Assembly: GCF_017352215.1 (NCBI RefSeq)
Contig: NZ_CP071444.1
Span: 248,001-312,000, forward strand
Direction of reading: 5' to 3'
From: Alkalibacter rhizosphaerae
Lineage (GTDB): Bacteria; Bacillota; Clostridia; Eubacteriales; Alkalibacteraceae
DNA: 64,000 bases
Shown piece after piece: positions 1-8,808 of this stretch (positions are counted from its first letter, which is position 1; every line of letters begins with the position of its first letter). Below the pieces are notes generated by a model. The model saw only the letters and a list, made by a program, of their open reading frames with translations. It was not told the origin of the DNA and searched no databases. The position numbers and the translations under genes were made by a program.

Positions 1-1206
1 CTTTTCCGTCAAACGTTTTCGCTGCTCCACACCAAAACGGTGTTGTTCGTCGGTGATCACCAGGCCGAGTCGGGCAAAAGTCAGATCCGGTTGGATCAGA
101 GCGTGGGTGCCAACAACGACATGGGCCTCGTGGTTTCTGATCTGCTCATAGACGTTATCTTTTTGCTTTTTGTTCATGCCGCCCTTCACAAGGACGACAC
201 GGACGCCAAAGTCCTTTAAAAATCCTTTCAAGGTCTTTTCATGCTGTACCGCCAATAGCTCCGTGGGAGCCATCAATACAGACTGGTAGCCTTGAAGATG
301 AAACAGATACTGAGCGAGAGCCGCCACTACTGTCTTTCCGCTGCCCACGTCGCCCTGCACCAGACGGTTGATTCGGATCCCCGTCCTTGCATCCTGTTGT
401 ATGTCCGACAATACAGACTGCTGCCCTTCCGTTAGTGAAAAAGGCAGACTGTTTTCCAGCGCCTTCATTTTTACTTCTGTTTCCTCATCCCAAACGACGG
501 GAATATCGGTGGTATTGTTGCTCTTCATCCGGGCAAATCCGGCAAGCACTTCCAGCAGCTCGTCCACTACCAGCCGTCTTCTCCCTTGTAGAAGGGTCTC
601 CATGCTGTCCGGACGATGAATGGCTCGTATGGCTTCCTGTCGGCTCCAAAGCCCATGCTGTTGCCTCAATTCATCTGGCAAAAGATCTTCGATAAAATCT
701 GCCATTTCCAGGGCAGATTCCACCGCTTTTCTCAGATCCCGCTGGTACAATCCCCGGGTCAAAGGATAAATGGCTGCAAATCGCTGTTCCAGCAGATCTT
801 CCGCCTTATCCACGTATTCCGGGTTCTCCAGATTGTATGTCCCATATCCCCAACGAAATTTCCCATGAAAATAATAGGTGACATGAGGCTTCAAGGCATT
901 TTTTATGAATGGTGTATTGAAGAAAGTCACACGAAATCGCTGGGTCTCTCCCTGACACTCGAAAGTGGTGATGGAGAGTTTGGAACGGACTTTCCTCTGG
1001 GAGGCGGGACCCAGGATCATTCCCTGGACAACTACTTTTGTACCAGGCTGGGCTTTTGACAAATCTTCTACGTAAACTCGTTCTTCATAATCACGGGGAA
1101 AAAAAAGAAGCAGATCTTCCATATTGAATATTTTCAACTTGTGAAAAAGTGCTTCCTTTTTTTCTCCGATCCCTTTCAAGATCCGAATGGTTTCATAGGG
1201 GTTCAT
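1..1206 (-). CDS. recG: ATP-dependent DNA helicase RecG (C-terminus cut by window edge)
   Basis: RecG is the branch-migrating helicase that remodels stalled forks and Holliday junctions. The visible 402 residues start at an ATG (1204-1206) and read MNPYETIRILKGIGEKKEAL, the usual wedge-domain beginning. Further on come the Walker A motif GDVGSGKT and the DEQH form of the DEAH box typical of RecG. The gene runs off the left edge, so roughly the last 280 residues (second RecA lobe and C-terminal motif) are missing; the family is about 680 residues. The start lies one base after the fakA stop, so recG is the third gene of an asp23-fakA-recG transcript. Confidence 0.95.
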   Translation of the reverse strand, partial: MNPYETIRILKGIGEKKEALFHKLKIFNMEDLLLFFPRDYEERVYVEDLSKAQPGTKVVVQGMILGPASQRKVRSKLSITTFECQGETQRFRVTFFNTPFIKNALKPHVTYYFHGKFRWGYGTYNLENPEYVDKAEDLLEQRFAAIYPLTRGLYQRDLRKAVESALEMADFIEDLLPDELRQQHGLWSRQEAIRAIHRPDSMETLLQGRRRLVVDELLEVLAGFARMKSNNTTDIPVVWDEETEVKMKALENSLPFSLTEGQQSVLSDIQQDARTGIRINRLVQGDVGSGKTVVAALAQYLFHLQGYQSVLMAPTELLAVQHEKTLKGFLKDFGVRVVLVKGGMNKKQKDNVYEQIRNHEAHVVVGTHALIQPDLTFARLGLVITDEQHRFGVEQRKRLTEK

Positions 1207-1207
1207 T

Positions 1208-2826
1208 TTACTCTACAGACACGATGTAATAATACAACGGTTGTCCGCCGTAATGCAATTCTACATCCAAATCGTCATATCGCGTTTCCACTTTTTCCGA
1301 AAGTACACTCGCCTCATCTTCCGGAACGTCTTCTCCATAATAAATGGACAGCAATTCACTGTTTTCGTCCACCATGGATTCCAGCAGCTCTTCACAGATC
1401 ACCGCCGGATCCGAACCGACGCACTGGATCTCTCCGTTGTAGATCCCAATGACATCGTCTTTTTTGATATCTTTTCCGTTGATGGTGGTGTCCCGTACGG
1501 CAAAAGTCACCTGTCCCGTTTTGACTTGTTCCATGGATCGGGTCATGGCTTCCAGATTCTGATCCGGCTCCGATTCCGGGTCAAAACCCAGCAAGGCCGT
1601 GATCCCTTGCGGAATGGTTTTGGTGGGTATCACCACAACATTTTTTTCACTCAATTCTTTGGACTGATTTGCCGCTAGGATGATATTGCTGTTGTTGGGC
1701 AGTACGATGATATTTTCCGCATGGATCTGATCCATTCTGCTGAGAAAATCTTGTGTGCTGGGGTTCATGGTCTGTCCGCCCAGGACAACCTCGTCCACTC
1801 CCAGGTCCATAAACAAATTTTTCATTCCCTCGCCGGCAGCAACGGCAATGACCCCATATTTCTTCAATTTTTCCGCCACTTTAGGTTTTGCCGCTCCAGC
1901 CTTGGCGATCACCTGCTCCCTCATATTGTCGATCTTGATCCGGGTCAAGGATCCGATTTTCAATGCTGCAGCCATGGCTTTATCAGGATCGTCCGTGTGC
2001 AGGTGGATTTTAATTTTTTCTTCATCCCCACGACGATGATGGAATCTCCGATCTTCTCGTAATCGCTTGCCAGAGCTTCTCGAATTTCTTCATTGTTCTT
2101 TCCGATGATTATAAACTCGGTGCAATATCCGTAGGTAAGATCTGCCGGAGACTGATAGGTGTCCTCCACCGGCTTGTCCCAGTCGATTTGTGGAACAAAA
2201 ACAGATTCTTTTCCGGTCAAGGCATTCAACGCTCCTTCCAAAATGAAGATCAATCCCATGCCTCCCGCATCCACAACACCTGCATCTTTCAAGACTTGGA
2301 GCATATCCGGGGTCTTGTCCAATACGCGACGGCCTTCTTCAATGGCATCCTTTAAAAAGTCTTCCATGAATTCATAATCCTTGACGTGTTCTTCGCTCCA
2401 TTCCGCCATGCCTCTGGCGACGGTAAGTATGGTCCCTTCCGTTGGCTTCATAACGGCTTTATAAGCCATTTCCGACGCCTGCTTCATGGCTTGGGACGCC
2501 AGTGCCAGGTTCATGTCGCTATGGCCTTTGCAGGCCTTTGCAAAGCCTCTGAGCAACTGAGACAGGATCACTCCCGAGTTTCCTCTTGCTCCCATCAAAG
2601 CCCCACTGGAGGCAACGGCGCTTATTTCCGAAACCGATTCTTCAGCAGTCTCCTCCAATTCTTTGGATGCATATTGGAGTGTCAGGGACATGTTGGTCCC
2701 CGTATCCCCGTCCGGAACGGGAAAGACGTTCAAGTCGTCTACCGTTTTTTTGTTCGCATCAAGGTTGGCCGCAGCTTCTTGAAGCATCCTTTTAAGCAAT
2801 GCTCCATCGATTATTCTCGTTTGCAT
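1208..2826 (-). pseudogene. fakA: Fatty acid kinase subunit FakA (YloV; DAK2 + DegV-like C-terminal), interrupted by a one-base frameshift
   Basis: FakA phosphorylates fatty acids presented by a FakB (DegV) protein, feeding exogenous fatty acids into phospholipid synthesis. The 5' part (2826-1960) carries the DAK2 nucleotide-binding motif NVFPVPDGDTGTNM (residues 33-46). The 3' part (from about 1975 to 1208) carries the rest of the DAK region and the C-terminal domain. The two parts are in different frames. The family sequence around the join is GDSIIVVGDEEKIKIHLHT; this is restored if the CCCC at 2026-2029 (GGGG on the coding strand) has a fifth base. Joined, the protein is about 539 residues, close to the usual 550. 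Start is ATG at 2826 after an AGGAGG site. No FakB gene is in the window. Most likely a sequence error or a very recent mutation. Confidence 0.85.
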
Positions 2827-2845
2827 AAGTTTTCCTCCTTTGCTG

Positions 2846-3196
2846 TCATACCCTGACGCTTTCTACCATGACATTGATTTTTTCGATTTTCAAGCCTGTT
2901 TGATTTTCCACATTATAACGAACCTTTTCAATGATGTTTTCCGCCACGACGGAAATTTTTACACCAAATTCGATAATGACGTACAAGTCGATGTTTATTT
3001 TTCCGTCGTTTTGGTGAATGCGGACGCCTTTGCTCAGGTTTTCGCCTTTTAGCAATTGAACGATCCCGTCGGTACTTTTTTTCGAGGCCATGCCCACCAC
3101 TCCATAACACTCGGTAGCAGACAACCCTGCAATGTTCGCGATCAGATTCTCGGAGATGTTGATATATCCCAACTCGTTGTATATTTTTGCCGACAT
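2846..3196 (-). CDS. Asp23/Gls24 family protein (YloU-like)
   Basis: A 116-residue Asp23/Gls24-family protein, with the typical beginning GYINISENLIANIAGLSATE and the conserved segment INIDLYVIIEFGVKISVVAE. Members are small envelope- or stress-associated cytoplasmic proteins; the one in this position, upstream of fakA and opposite rpmB, is conserved across Firmicutes and its function is poorly defined. It is the first gene of the asp23-fakA-recG operon, with a sigma-A promoter at 3228-3256 and a strong AGGAGG site before its ATG. The 18 bases before fakA hold only the fakA ribosome binding site, so the two are cotranscribed. Confidence 0.92.
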   Translation of the reverse strand: MSAKIYNELGYINISENLIANIAGLSATECYGVVGMASKKSTDGIVQLLKGENLSKGVRIHQNDGKINIDLYVIIEFGVKISVVAENIIEKVRYNVENQTGLKIEKINVMVESVRV

Positions 3197-3227
3197 ATGG
3201 TTTCCTCCTTGTTTTGTTTACATACTT

Positions 3228-3256
3228 ATTCTAATTTATGGACCACGATTATTCAA
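3228..3256 (-). promoter_or_regulatory. Sigma-A promoter of the asp23-fakA-recG operon
   Basis: On the minus strand TTGAAT (3251-3256) and TAGAAT (3228-3233) are separated by exactly 17 bases. The start of asp23 is about 30 bases downstream. It is divergent from the rpmB promoter. Confidence 0.75.
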
Positions 3257-3281
3257 GTGAACTGTTAAAGTAATTTAATTA

Positions 3282-3310
3282 TTGAACTGAAATTCCAGTT
3301 GTGCTATAAT
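3282..3310 (+). promoter_or_regulatory. Sigma-A promoter of rpmB
   Basis: TTGAAC at 3282-3287 and a consensus TATAAT at 3305-3310 with a 17-base spacer, about 35 bases before the rpmB ATG, which has an AAAGGAGGG ribosome binding site. Confidence 0.85.
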
Positions 3311-3345
3311 ATGAACGCTATGTACGAGGCAAAGGAGGGTTGTAA

Positions 3346-3537
3346 ATGTCAAATGTATGCGAAGTTTGTGGTAAAGGTTCCGTTGCCGGAAATCAAATAA
3401 GTCACTCCGTTATTCACACAAAAAGAGTATGGAAACCAAATTTGCAGAAGGTTAGAGCCATGGTAGACGGCACTCCGAAAAGGATCTCCGTTTGTACCAG
3501 ATGTCTCAGAAGCAACAAAGTTCAACGAGCCTTATAA
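3346..3537 (+). CDS. rpmB: 50S ribosomal protein L28, zinc-binding form
   Basis: L28 is a small protein of the large ribosomal subunit. The 63-residue product starts MSNVCEVCGKG and has two CxxC pairs (C5/C8 and C50/C53), so it is the zinc-ribbon (C+) form. It stands alone on the plus strand between asp23 and thiN, a common arrangement in Clostridia, with its own sigma-A promoter and a strong terminator directly behind it. No C-minus paralog is in the window, so nothing can be said about zinc-dependent paralog switching. Confidence 0.97.
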   Translation: MSNVCEVCGKGSVAGNQISHSVIHTKRVWKPNLQKVRAMVDGTPKRISVCTRCLRSNKVQRAL

Positions 3538-3540
3538 GAA

Positions 3541-3575
3541 AAGGGGATGCCATGGCATCCCCTTCTTTCTTTTGC
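3541..3575. terminator. Bidirectional intrinsic terminator between rpmB and thiN
   Basis: A 24-base perfect palindrome at 3541-3564 (AAGGGGATGCCA plus its reverse complement) is followed on the plus strand by CTTTCTTTT and on the minus strand by TTCTTAT. It ends rpmB from the left and the long thiN-side operon from the right. Confidence 0.85.
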
Positions 3576-3602
3576 CCTTTTTTCATAAGTATTCCAACAT
3601 CG

Positions 3603-4247
3603 TTATTCTTCCTTCACACGGCCAACCAATAAAACCCCTCGAGAAAATTCAATAACCGCTTCCGATCCTTTTGCAATATTGCTGATCCCTCTGGAATAAC
3701 CCATGTTCAAGGTTTCCTTCACCAAGGGATACGCAAAACCTTCCAGGGTCACTTCCTCCACTTTTTCAGACAGGGGGATCAGGGAAATGATTTCTCCCGG
3801 CTTTGTTTGGATCTTTTCGGATGACAAAAGAACTTCCAATTCGTTGGTTTCATCGATCAACCTGGCCTTGACTCCCTTTCGGGCCATCTCCACCAGCAAA
3901 TAGACGTTGGCCAGGGCATGATCTACCCTGTTGCCCAGACATCCGAACATGTCCAACGACCGACAGCCAGCTCCGATCAAATATTCCAGTGCGATCTCCG
4001 TGTCGGTTTCATCTTTTTCCGGCGGGTGACACTGAAATTCCACATCTGTTGATTCGTAGTATTCCCGAACATCCGGATGAATGCTGTCCATATCGCCTAC
4101 AATGGCATGGGGCATGATTCCGGATTTGTAAGCGTTGTTCGCCCCGCCGTCGGCGCAAACCACCAGGTCGTAGACCTCTGCTTTCATCCGATCAAGATAA
4201 AATTCCGCATTCACCATTTTCCCATTGGCAATCAATAGACCTTTCAT
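3603..4247 (-). CDS. thiN: Thiamine diphosphokinase
   Basis: ThiN transfers pyrophosphate from ATP to thiamine to make thiamine diphosphate. The 214-residue product has the family's aspartate-rich motifs: VCADGGANNAY, VGDMDSI, KDETDTEIAL and FGCLGNRVDHALAN. The ATG at 4247 is preferred over a TTG one codon upstream because the GGGG site sits five bases before it. It is the last gene of the large minus-strand operon, 12 bases after rsgA. Most Firmicutes carry rpe between rsgA and thiN; it is absent here. Termination is at the palindrome at 3541-3564. Confidence 0.95.
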   Translation of the reverse strand: MKGLLIANGKMVNAEFYLDRMKAEVYDLVVCADGGANNAYKSGIMPHAIVGDMDSIHPDVREYYESTDVEFQCHPPEKDETDTEIALEYLIGAGCRSLDMFGCLGNRVDHALANVYLLVEMARKGVKARLIDETNELEVLLSSEKIQTKPGEIISLIPLSEKVEEVTLEGFAYPLVKETLNMGYSRGISNIAKGSEAVIEFSRGVLLVGRVKEE

Positions 4248-4259
4248 CAAATCCCCTTT

Positions 4260-5135
4260 TCATCTCCGAATTCCGTTGTTGATCTCCTCGTGGATGGTTT
4301 TATAGAACTGATATCGCTCCCGGGATATTCCCCCTCCGATCGCGTCTTTTACGGCACAATCAGGTTCGTTGATATGAAGGCATCCCTTGAAGCGACATTG
4401 TTCCCTATAATCATCGAATTCCGGAAACAATGTCTCCAGTTCCTGGACGTCCATATCCTCATCCAATGCCAGATTTCCAAATCCTGGTGTATCCGCAAGA
4501 TATCCATCTCCTTCCAGACGAAAAAGCTCTACGTGCCTGGTGGTATGTTTTCCCCTGCCGATTTTTTCACTCAGTTCTCCGATCTCCACCCGGTGTCCTC
4601 CACGGGCGATCTTCTCGATCAGGGAAGATTTGCCAACTCCGCTAGGACCGGCAAGCAGGCTGATGTGCCCCTTCAGTTCTTCCACCAACAGGTCCAGGTT
4701 GGTTTCTTCCGCAACGGAAGTGAACAGGATCGGGTATCCGGTGTTCTTGAACCAGTCCGTCACCATTCGTCGATCTGCATCCTTCATCAATTCGGATTTG
4801 TTGAAACAGACCACCATGCGAAGTCCCTTTTGTTCCCCTGCAAGGAGCATGCGGTGCAAGAGCGTGGCATTCAATTTTGGATCGATCCATGAAAATACAG
4901 CGATAGCCTGGGTGGCATTGGCCACTGGCGGCCGCAACAATAAACTGGTCCTTGGCAGGATCTCCTCGATATTCCCGGATCCGTCTTCATTTCTGGTCAC
5001 CGACACCATGTCTCCCACATAGGGTTTTTGACTCTTGTTGCGAAAGATCCCCCTGGCGCGGCATTCCAGGATCCCCTGGTCCGTTTCTACATAATAGAAA
5101 CCACCGATACCTTTTCGAATTCTACCTTTTTCCAT
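4260..5135 (-). CDS. rsgA: Ribosome small subunit-dependent GTPase A
   Basis: RsgA (YloQ/CpgA in Bacillus) is a circularly permuted GTPase that checks and releases factors from the late 30S subunit. In 291 residues the OB fold comes first, then the G4 motif NKSE (112-115), then G1 GPSGVGKSS (163-171) and G3 DTPGF, the permuted order typical of the family. The C-terminus has the zinc-binding cluster CRFKGCLHINEPDC. It lies between prkC and thiN; RsgA/CpgA proteins are known PrkC phosphorylation targets in Bacillus, which fits the conserved linkage. Confidence 0.97.
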   Translation of the reverse strand: MEKGRIRKGIGGFYYVETDQGILECRARGIFRNKSQKPYVGDMVSVTRNEDGSGNIEEILPRTSLLLRPPVANATQAIAVFSWIDPKLNATLLHRMLLAGEQKGLRMVVCFNKSELMKDADRRMVTDWFKNTGYPILFTSVAEETNLDLLVEELKGHISLLAGPSGVGKSSLIEKIARGGHRVEIGELSEKIGRGKHTTRHVELFRLEGDGYLADTPGFGNLALDEDMDVQELETLFPEFDDYREQCRFKGCLHINEPDCAVKDAIGGGISRERYQFYKTIHEEINNGIRR

Positions 5136-5156
5136 ACATCACCTTTCAAACATTCC

Positions 5157-7034
5157 TTAGAATGTAATGATTTCCGCGTTGTAGGTCTGGCCATCGATCT
5201 CCAATTGATAATATTGGACCCCCAGTCCCTGCAATTCCACATTGACGGTCTCATCTGCCTTGTGCATGCGGTCATAGACCACATTGGAACCGGTTGTTTG
5301 GTCGATAAAAATGACTTTCACCGGAACCGTGGGAACTTCTTCATCCTTGTCGTATTCCACATAATCCTTCAATTTGATCTGGATGGTCTTGGTTTTCAGG
5401 ATCCCCTGGCTGACCGTTAAGGACACTACCGTATTTTTGGCCACTTCCATGTTTGCTTTCGGTTCCTGGTTCAAAACGATCCCCCGGTCAAACTCGCTGC
5501 TGGCCTCTTCCCGTATTTCTCCCACTTGCAAACCTGCTGCTGCAATGGCATTTCGTACCGTTTCCAGAGATTGGCCCACATAATTTTCCATGATCACCGT
5601 ATCTTTGCCCTTGCTGACATAGAGTATGATCTCCGTTCCTTCTTTGAGGAGCAACCCCGGTCTGGGATTTTGATCGTAGATCACATCTTTTTCATGTTCG
5701 TCGTTGAACTGCCGGTTGATCTCCTTGATGACAAAATTTGCATTTTCCAGTTCCTGGATGCCTTCCACTTCAAACTTGCCGATGACATTGGGGACTTCCA
5801 GTTCCCTTGGCCCTGCACTCAAGACAAGGTGGACCACCTGTCCCTCTTTAATAGTGGTGCCGGATTGAGGCGTCTGTCGGATCACATGATCTTCCGCTAT
5901 GGTGGCATTGTTCTCCGGTGGGTCGATCTCATAGGTCAGTCCCGCTGCTTCTATTTTCGCAATGGCTTCTCCCCGTTCCAATCCATCCACACCGGGGACC
6001 TCCACGTCTTTGACCCGGTTCATGTTTGCCAGTACGGTACCCAGTACCACAAGCAATGCCACTCCCAGGACGATGGCTCCCCAAAATATGGGTTTTTTAT
6101 AGATGGGTTTTTCCTTTTTTCTCTTCACCTGTTGCGTTTCCGCCTTTGGTTTTGCCACCGGCAAGATCCCGGGCAGGATGCCGCCCTTTTTGTTCTGGCT
6201 CTGATTTTTTACCTTTTCACCGCTTTGGGCCGCAGAAATATCCTGGATCAGTTCCCTGGCGTTGGCATAACGATCTTCCGGATTTTTTTGGATCAGTTTT
6301 AATACGATGTCTTCCATGGCTTCCGGAATATGATCCAAGTCTTCTTCCAAAAACTCGATCTCTTCCTGTATGTGCTTGATGGCAACGGAAATGGAACTGT
6401 CTCCGTCAAAAGGCACTCGGCCCGTCATCATCTCGTACATGACGATGCCCAGAGAATACAGATCGGAACGCTCGTCGACAAAACCACCTCTTGCCTGTTC
6501 CGGTGACAGATAGTGGACAGAACCCATGGTTTCCTCCACCAGGGTGATGGTAGATGTTGTGATGGCCCTGGCAATGCCGAAGTCCGCTACTTTGGGGACC
6601 AGATCTTCCGCCATCAGGATGTTGTGAGGCTTGATATCTCGATGGATGACGTTGTTTTTATGGGCATGGTCCAATGCCAAGGCGATCTGCTTGGCAATGT
6701 AAGCTGTTTCTTTCCAAGTCAGATGCCCTTTCTGTTGTATGTATTCCTTCAGGGTATCTCCTGCTATGTATTCCATGACGATAAAATGATGATTCTCTTC
6801 CACGCCCACGTCGTACACGCTGACGATGTTGTTGTGGGACAAACTGGCAGCTGCTTGAGACTCTCTCTTGAATTTTTTTATAAACTGCTCGTTGTCGTTA
6901 AATTCGCTCTTCAATACCTTTATGGCTACCAGGCGATTCAACAAGTTGTCTTTCGCTTTGTAGACGAACGCCATGCCTCCTTGGCCTATGATATCTATTA
7001 TTTCGTATCTGCCAAGTAAAGTTTTTCCCTTCAT
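5157..7034 (-). CDS. prkC: Ser/Thr protein kinase with three PASTA domains
   Basis: PrkC/StkP-type membrane kinase that senses muropeptides or lipid II and phosphorylates division, cell-wall and translation proteins. Kinase domain about residues 8-270: glycine loop IGQGGMAFVY, K39, catalytic HRDIKPHN (D133), DFG at 151. A single membrane span lies at about 315-337, followed by three PASTA repeats (about 342-408, 410-477, 478-545), each with the V-P/G-Y-V-G type signature, and about 80 further residues without an evident motif. The stop codon region overlaps nothing downstream, but its ATG overlaps the prpC stop by four bases, so kinase and phosphatase are translationally coupled. Confidence 0.97.
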   Translation of the reverse strand: MKGKTLLGRYEIIDIIGQGGMAFVYKAKDNLLNRLVAIKVLKSEFNDNEQFIKKFKRESQAAASLSHNNIVSVYDVGVEENHHFIVMEYIAGDTLKEYIQQKGHLTWKETAYIAKQIALALDHAHKNNVIHRDIKPHNILMAEDLVPKVADFGIARAITTSTITLVEETMGSVHYLSPEQARGGFVDERSDLYSLGIVMYEMMTGRVPFDGDSSISVAIKHIQEEIEFLEEDLDHIPEAMEDIVLKLIQKNPEDRYANARELIQDISAAQSGEKVKNQSQNKKGGILPGILPVAKPKAETQQVKRKKEKPIYKKPIFWGAIVLGVALLVVLGTVLANMNRVKDVEVPGVDGLERGEAIAKIEAAGLTYEIDPPENNATIAEDHVIRQTPQSGTTIKEGQVVHLVLSAGPRELEVPNVIGKFEVEGIQELENANFVIKEINRQFNDEHEKDVIYDQNPRPGLLLKEGTEIILYVSKGKDTVIMENYVGQSLETVRNAIAAAGLQVGEIREEASSEFDRGIVLNQEPKANMEVAKNTVVSLTVSQGILKTKTIQIKLKDYVEYDKDEEVPTVPVKVIFIDQTTGSNVVYDRMHKADETVNVELQGLGVQYYQLEIDGQTYNAEIITF

Positions 7035-7768
7035 CCGATTACCTCCGGTTTATATATGATTGCCGTAATATTGTCGCCGCCACCGTGGGCGTTGGCCGCA
7101 TCGATCAGTTGTTGTACGCTGTCCGATGGCTGGTCCGTCATTTTTATGATCTCCCAAATTTGCTGTTCATCCACGTAATTGGTCAAACCGTCGCTGCATA
7201 ACAAATATAGGTCTTCTTCTACCCAATCCAGATCCAGAACATCCACTTCCAATGTGGGATCCGTGCCGATAGCTCGCATGAGCATATTCCGGTTGGGATG
7301 CTGTCTGGCTTCTTCCAACGATATTTCTCCGGATTCCAACAGGCTTTCCACCAATGTATGATCTTTCGTCACCTTCTCCATACCATCTTTTCTAATGCGG
7401 TACAATCGGGTATCCCCTACATGAAACACATGGATATGGGATCCGCTTTGGATCATCATGGTTAGAGTGGTGCCCATGCCTGCTAATTTTTCATCGGATC
7501 GGCCGGCTTCGTAGATCTCTCGATTTGCCCGCTGGATGGCATTTACCCAGTCCCTTTTCAACAGGTCGACTTGATCCCACTGATGAGTTTCGGCAAATGT
7601 TTCGATAGCAGTCACCAACATTTGGCTGGCAACTTCACCGGCCCGGTGGCCGCCCAATCCATCGGCTACTGCCAGTACCGGTCTACCATCCTTGCTAGTG
7701 CCGACCCAATAGGCGTCCTGATTTAGTTTTCGAATTTTTCCAATGTGACTGCCATGTCCTACTTTCAT
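7031..7768 (-). CDS. prpC: PP2C-family Ser/Thr protein phosphatase
   Basis: Metal-dependent phosphatase that reverses PrkC phosphorylation. The 246-residue product contains the PP2C metal motifs: RKLNQDAYWVG near the N-terminus, VADGLGGHRAGEVAS, GMGTTLT, HVGDTRLY, LCSDGLTNYV and GGDNITAI at the end. The ATG at 7768 is chosen over the overlapping in-frame GTG at 7774 because AGGAGA lies six bases upstream of it. It is coupled to prkC by an ATGA overlap and starts just inside the end of rlmN. Confidence 0.96.
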   Translation of the reverse strand: MKVGHGSHIGKIRKLNQDAYWVGTSKDGRPVLAVADGLGGHRAGEVASQMLVTAIETFAETHQWDQVDLLKRDWVNAIQRANREIYEAGRSDEKLAGMGTTLTMMIQSGSHIHVFHVGDTRLYRIRKDGMEKVTKDHTLVESLLESGEISLEEARQHPNRNMLMRAIGTDPTLEVDVLDLDWVEEDLYLLCSDGLTNYVDEQQIWEIIKMTDQPSDSVQQLIDAANAHGGGDNITAIIYKPEVIG

Positions 7769-7770
7769 GC

Positions 7771-8808
7771 TCACTCTCCTGATTTATCCAAATAACCTTT
7801 TCGCAACTGACCGCAGGCTGCCTCTATTTCCGACCCCAGCTTTCTACGAATCGTATGGGGGACGTTGGATCTGGCAAGGATCTCGCTAAACAGCTTGATG
7901 GATCTTTCATTGCTGGATTCATAATTGTTCTCTTTGATCTCATTGACCGGGATCAGATTGATCATGGAGTTCTTCTGACCTTTCATCAAGGCAGCCAATT
8001 GTCCGGCTGTTTCCTCCGAGTCATTGATACCTTTTATCATAGCATATTCATAGGTGATCCTTCTATTTGTTTTTTCTTCATAAATACGACATGCCTCCAA
8101 TAACTCCTCCAGGGTATACCGGTTGGCGATGGGCATGATCTTTCTACGCATCTCATCCGTGGTTGCATGGAGGGAAATGGACAAATTGATTTGGAGGTCC
8201 AGTTCTGCCAATTTCAGGATCTCTGGCACCAATCCACAAGTGGAAATACTCAAATGCCGTTGCCCCTTGTTGAGGCCGTCCTTGTCGTTGACCATGTGGA
8301 CGAAACGAACCGTTTGGTCAAAATTATCCAGGGGTTCCCCGCTTCCCATGATCACTACATTGGAGATACGTACACCTTCCAGAGATTCCACTGCAGCGAT
8401 CTGGTCCACCATTTCACCAGCAGTCAAGTCTCGATTCAATCCGTCGATGGTGGATGCGCAAAAACTGCAACCCATCCGGCACCCTACCTGAGAAGAGATG
8501 CAGATGCTGTAGCCATACCGGTATTTCATCAGCACGGTCTCGATGATGTTTCCGTCTTCCAGGGAAAACAGATACTTCTTCGTATGATCTTTCATGTCTT
8601 CCAATATTTTCACCGGCTCGATCCGATAAAAAGCGTACCGCTGGGCTAAAAGCTCTCGATGCTTCTTGGACAGGTTGGTCATCTCGTCCCAGTGTCTGGC
8701 TCCGGAATGGATCCACTGGAACAACTGGGTACCTTTGTATTCTGGGATCCCCAAGCCTTTCATTTCAATTTTCAATTCTTCTTTTGTGAAATCCAATATA
8801 TTCTTCAT
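7771..8808 (-). CDS. rlmN: Dual-specificity 23S rRNA/tRNA adenine C2 methyltransferase
   Basis: Radical-SAM enzyme that methylates C2 of A2503 in 23S rRNA and A37 of tRNAs. The radical-SAM motif CRMGCSFCAS is present, with the downstream family segments GSGEPLDN and the C-terminal IRRKLGSEIEAACGQLR that holds the methyl-accepting cysteine. The ATG at 8808 (MKNILDFTKEEL) is preferred to the longer open frame starting at 8871: it overlaps the rsmB stop as ATGA and has AGAGGA just upstream. Length is 345 residues, normal for the family. Confidence 0.97.
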   Translation of the reverse strand: MKNILDFTKEELKIEMKGLGIPEYKGTQLFQWIHSGARHWDEMTNLSKKHRELLAQRYAFYRIEPVKILEDMKDHTKKYLFSLEDGNIIETVLMKYRYGYSICISSQVGCRMGCSFCASTIDGLNRDLTAGEMVDQIAAVESLEGVRISNVVIMGSGEPLDNFDQTVRFVHMVNDKDGLNKGQRHLSISTCGLVPEILKLAELDLQINLSISLHATTDEMRRKIMPIANRYTLEELLEACRIYEEKTNRRITYEYAMIKGINDSEETAGQLAALMKGQKNSMINLIPVNEIKENNYESSNERSIKLFSEILARSNVPHTIRRKLGSEIEAACGQLRKGYLDKSGE

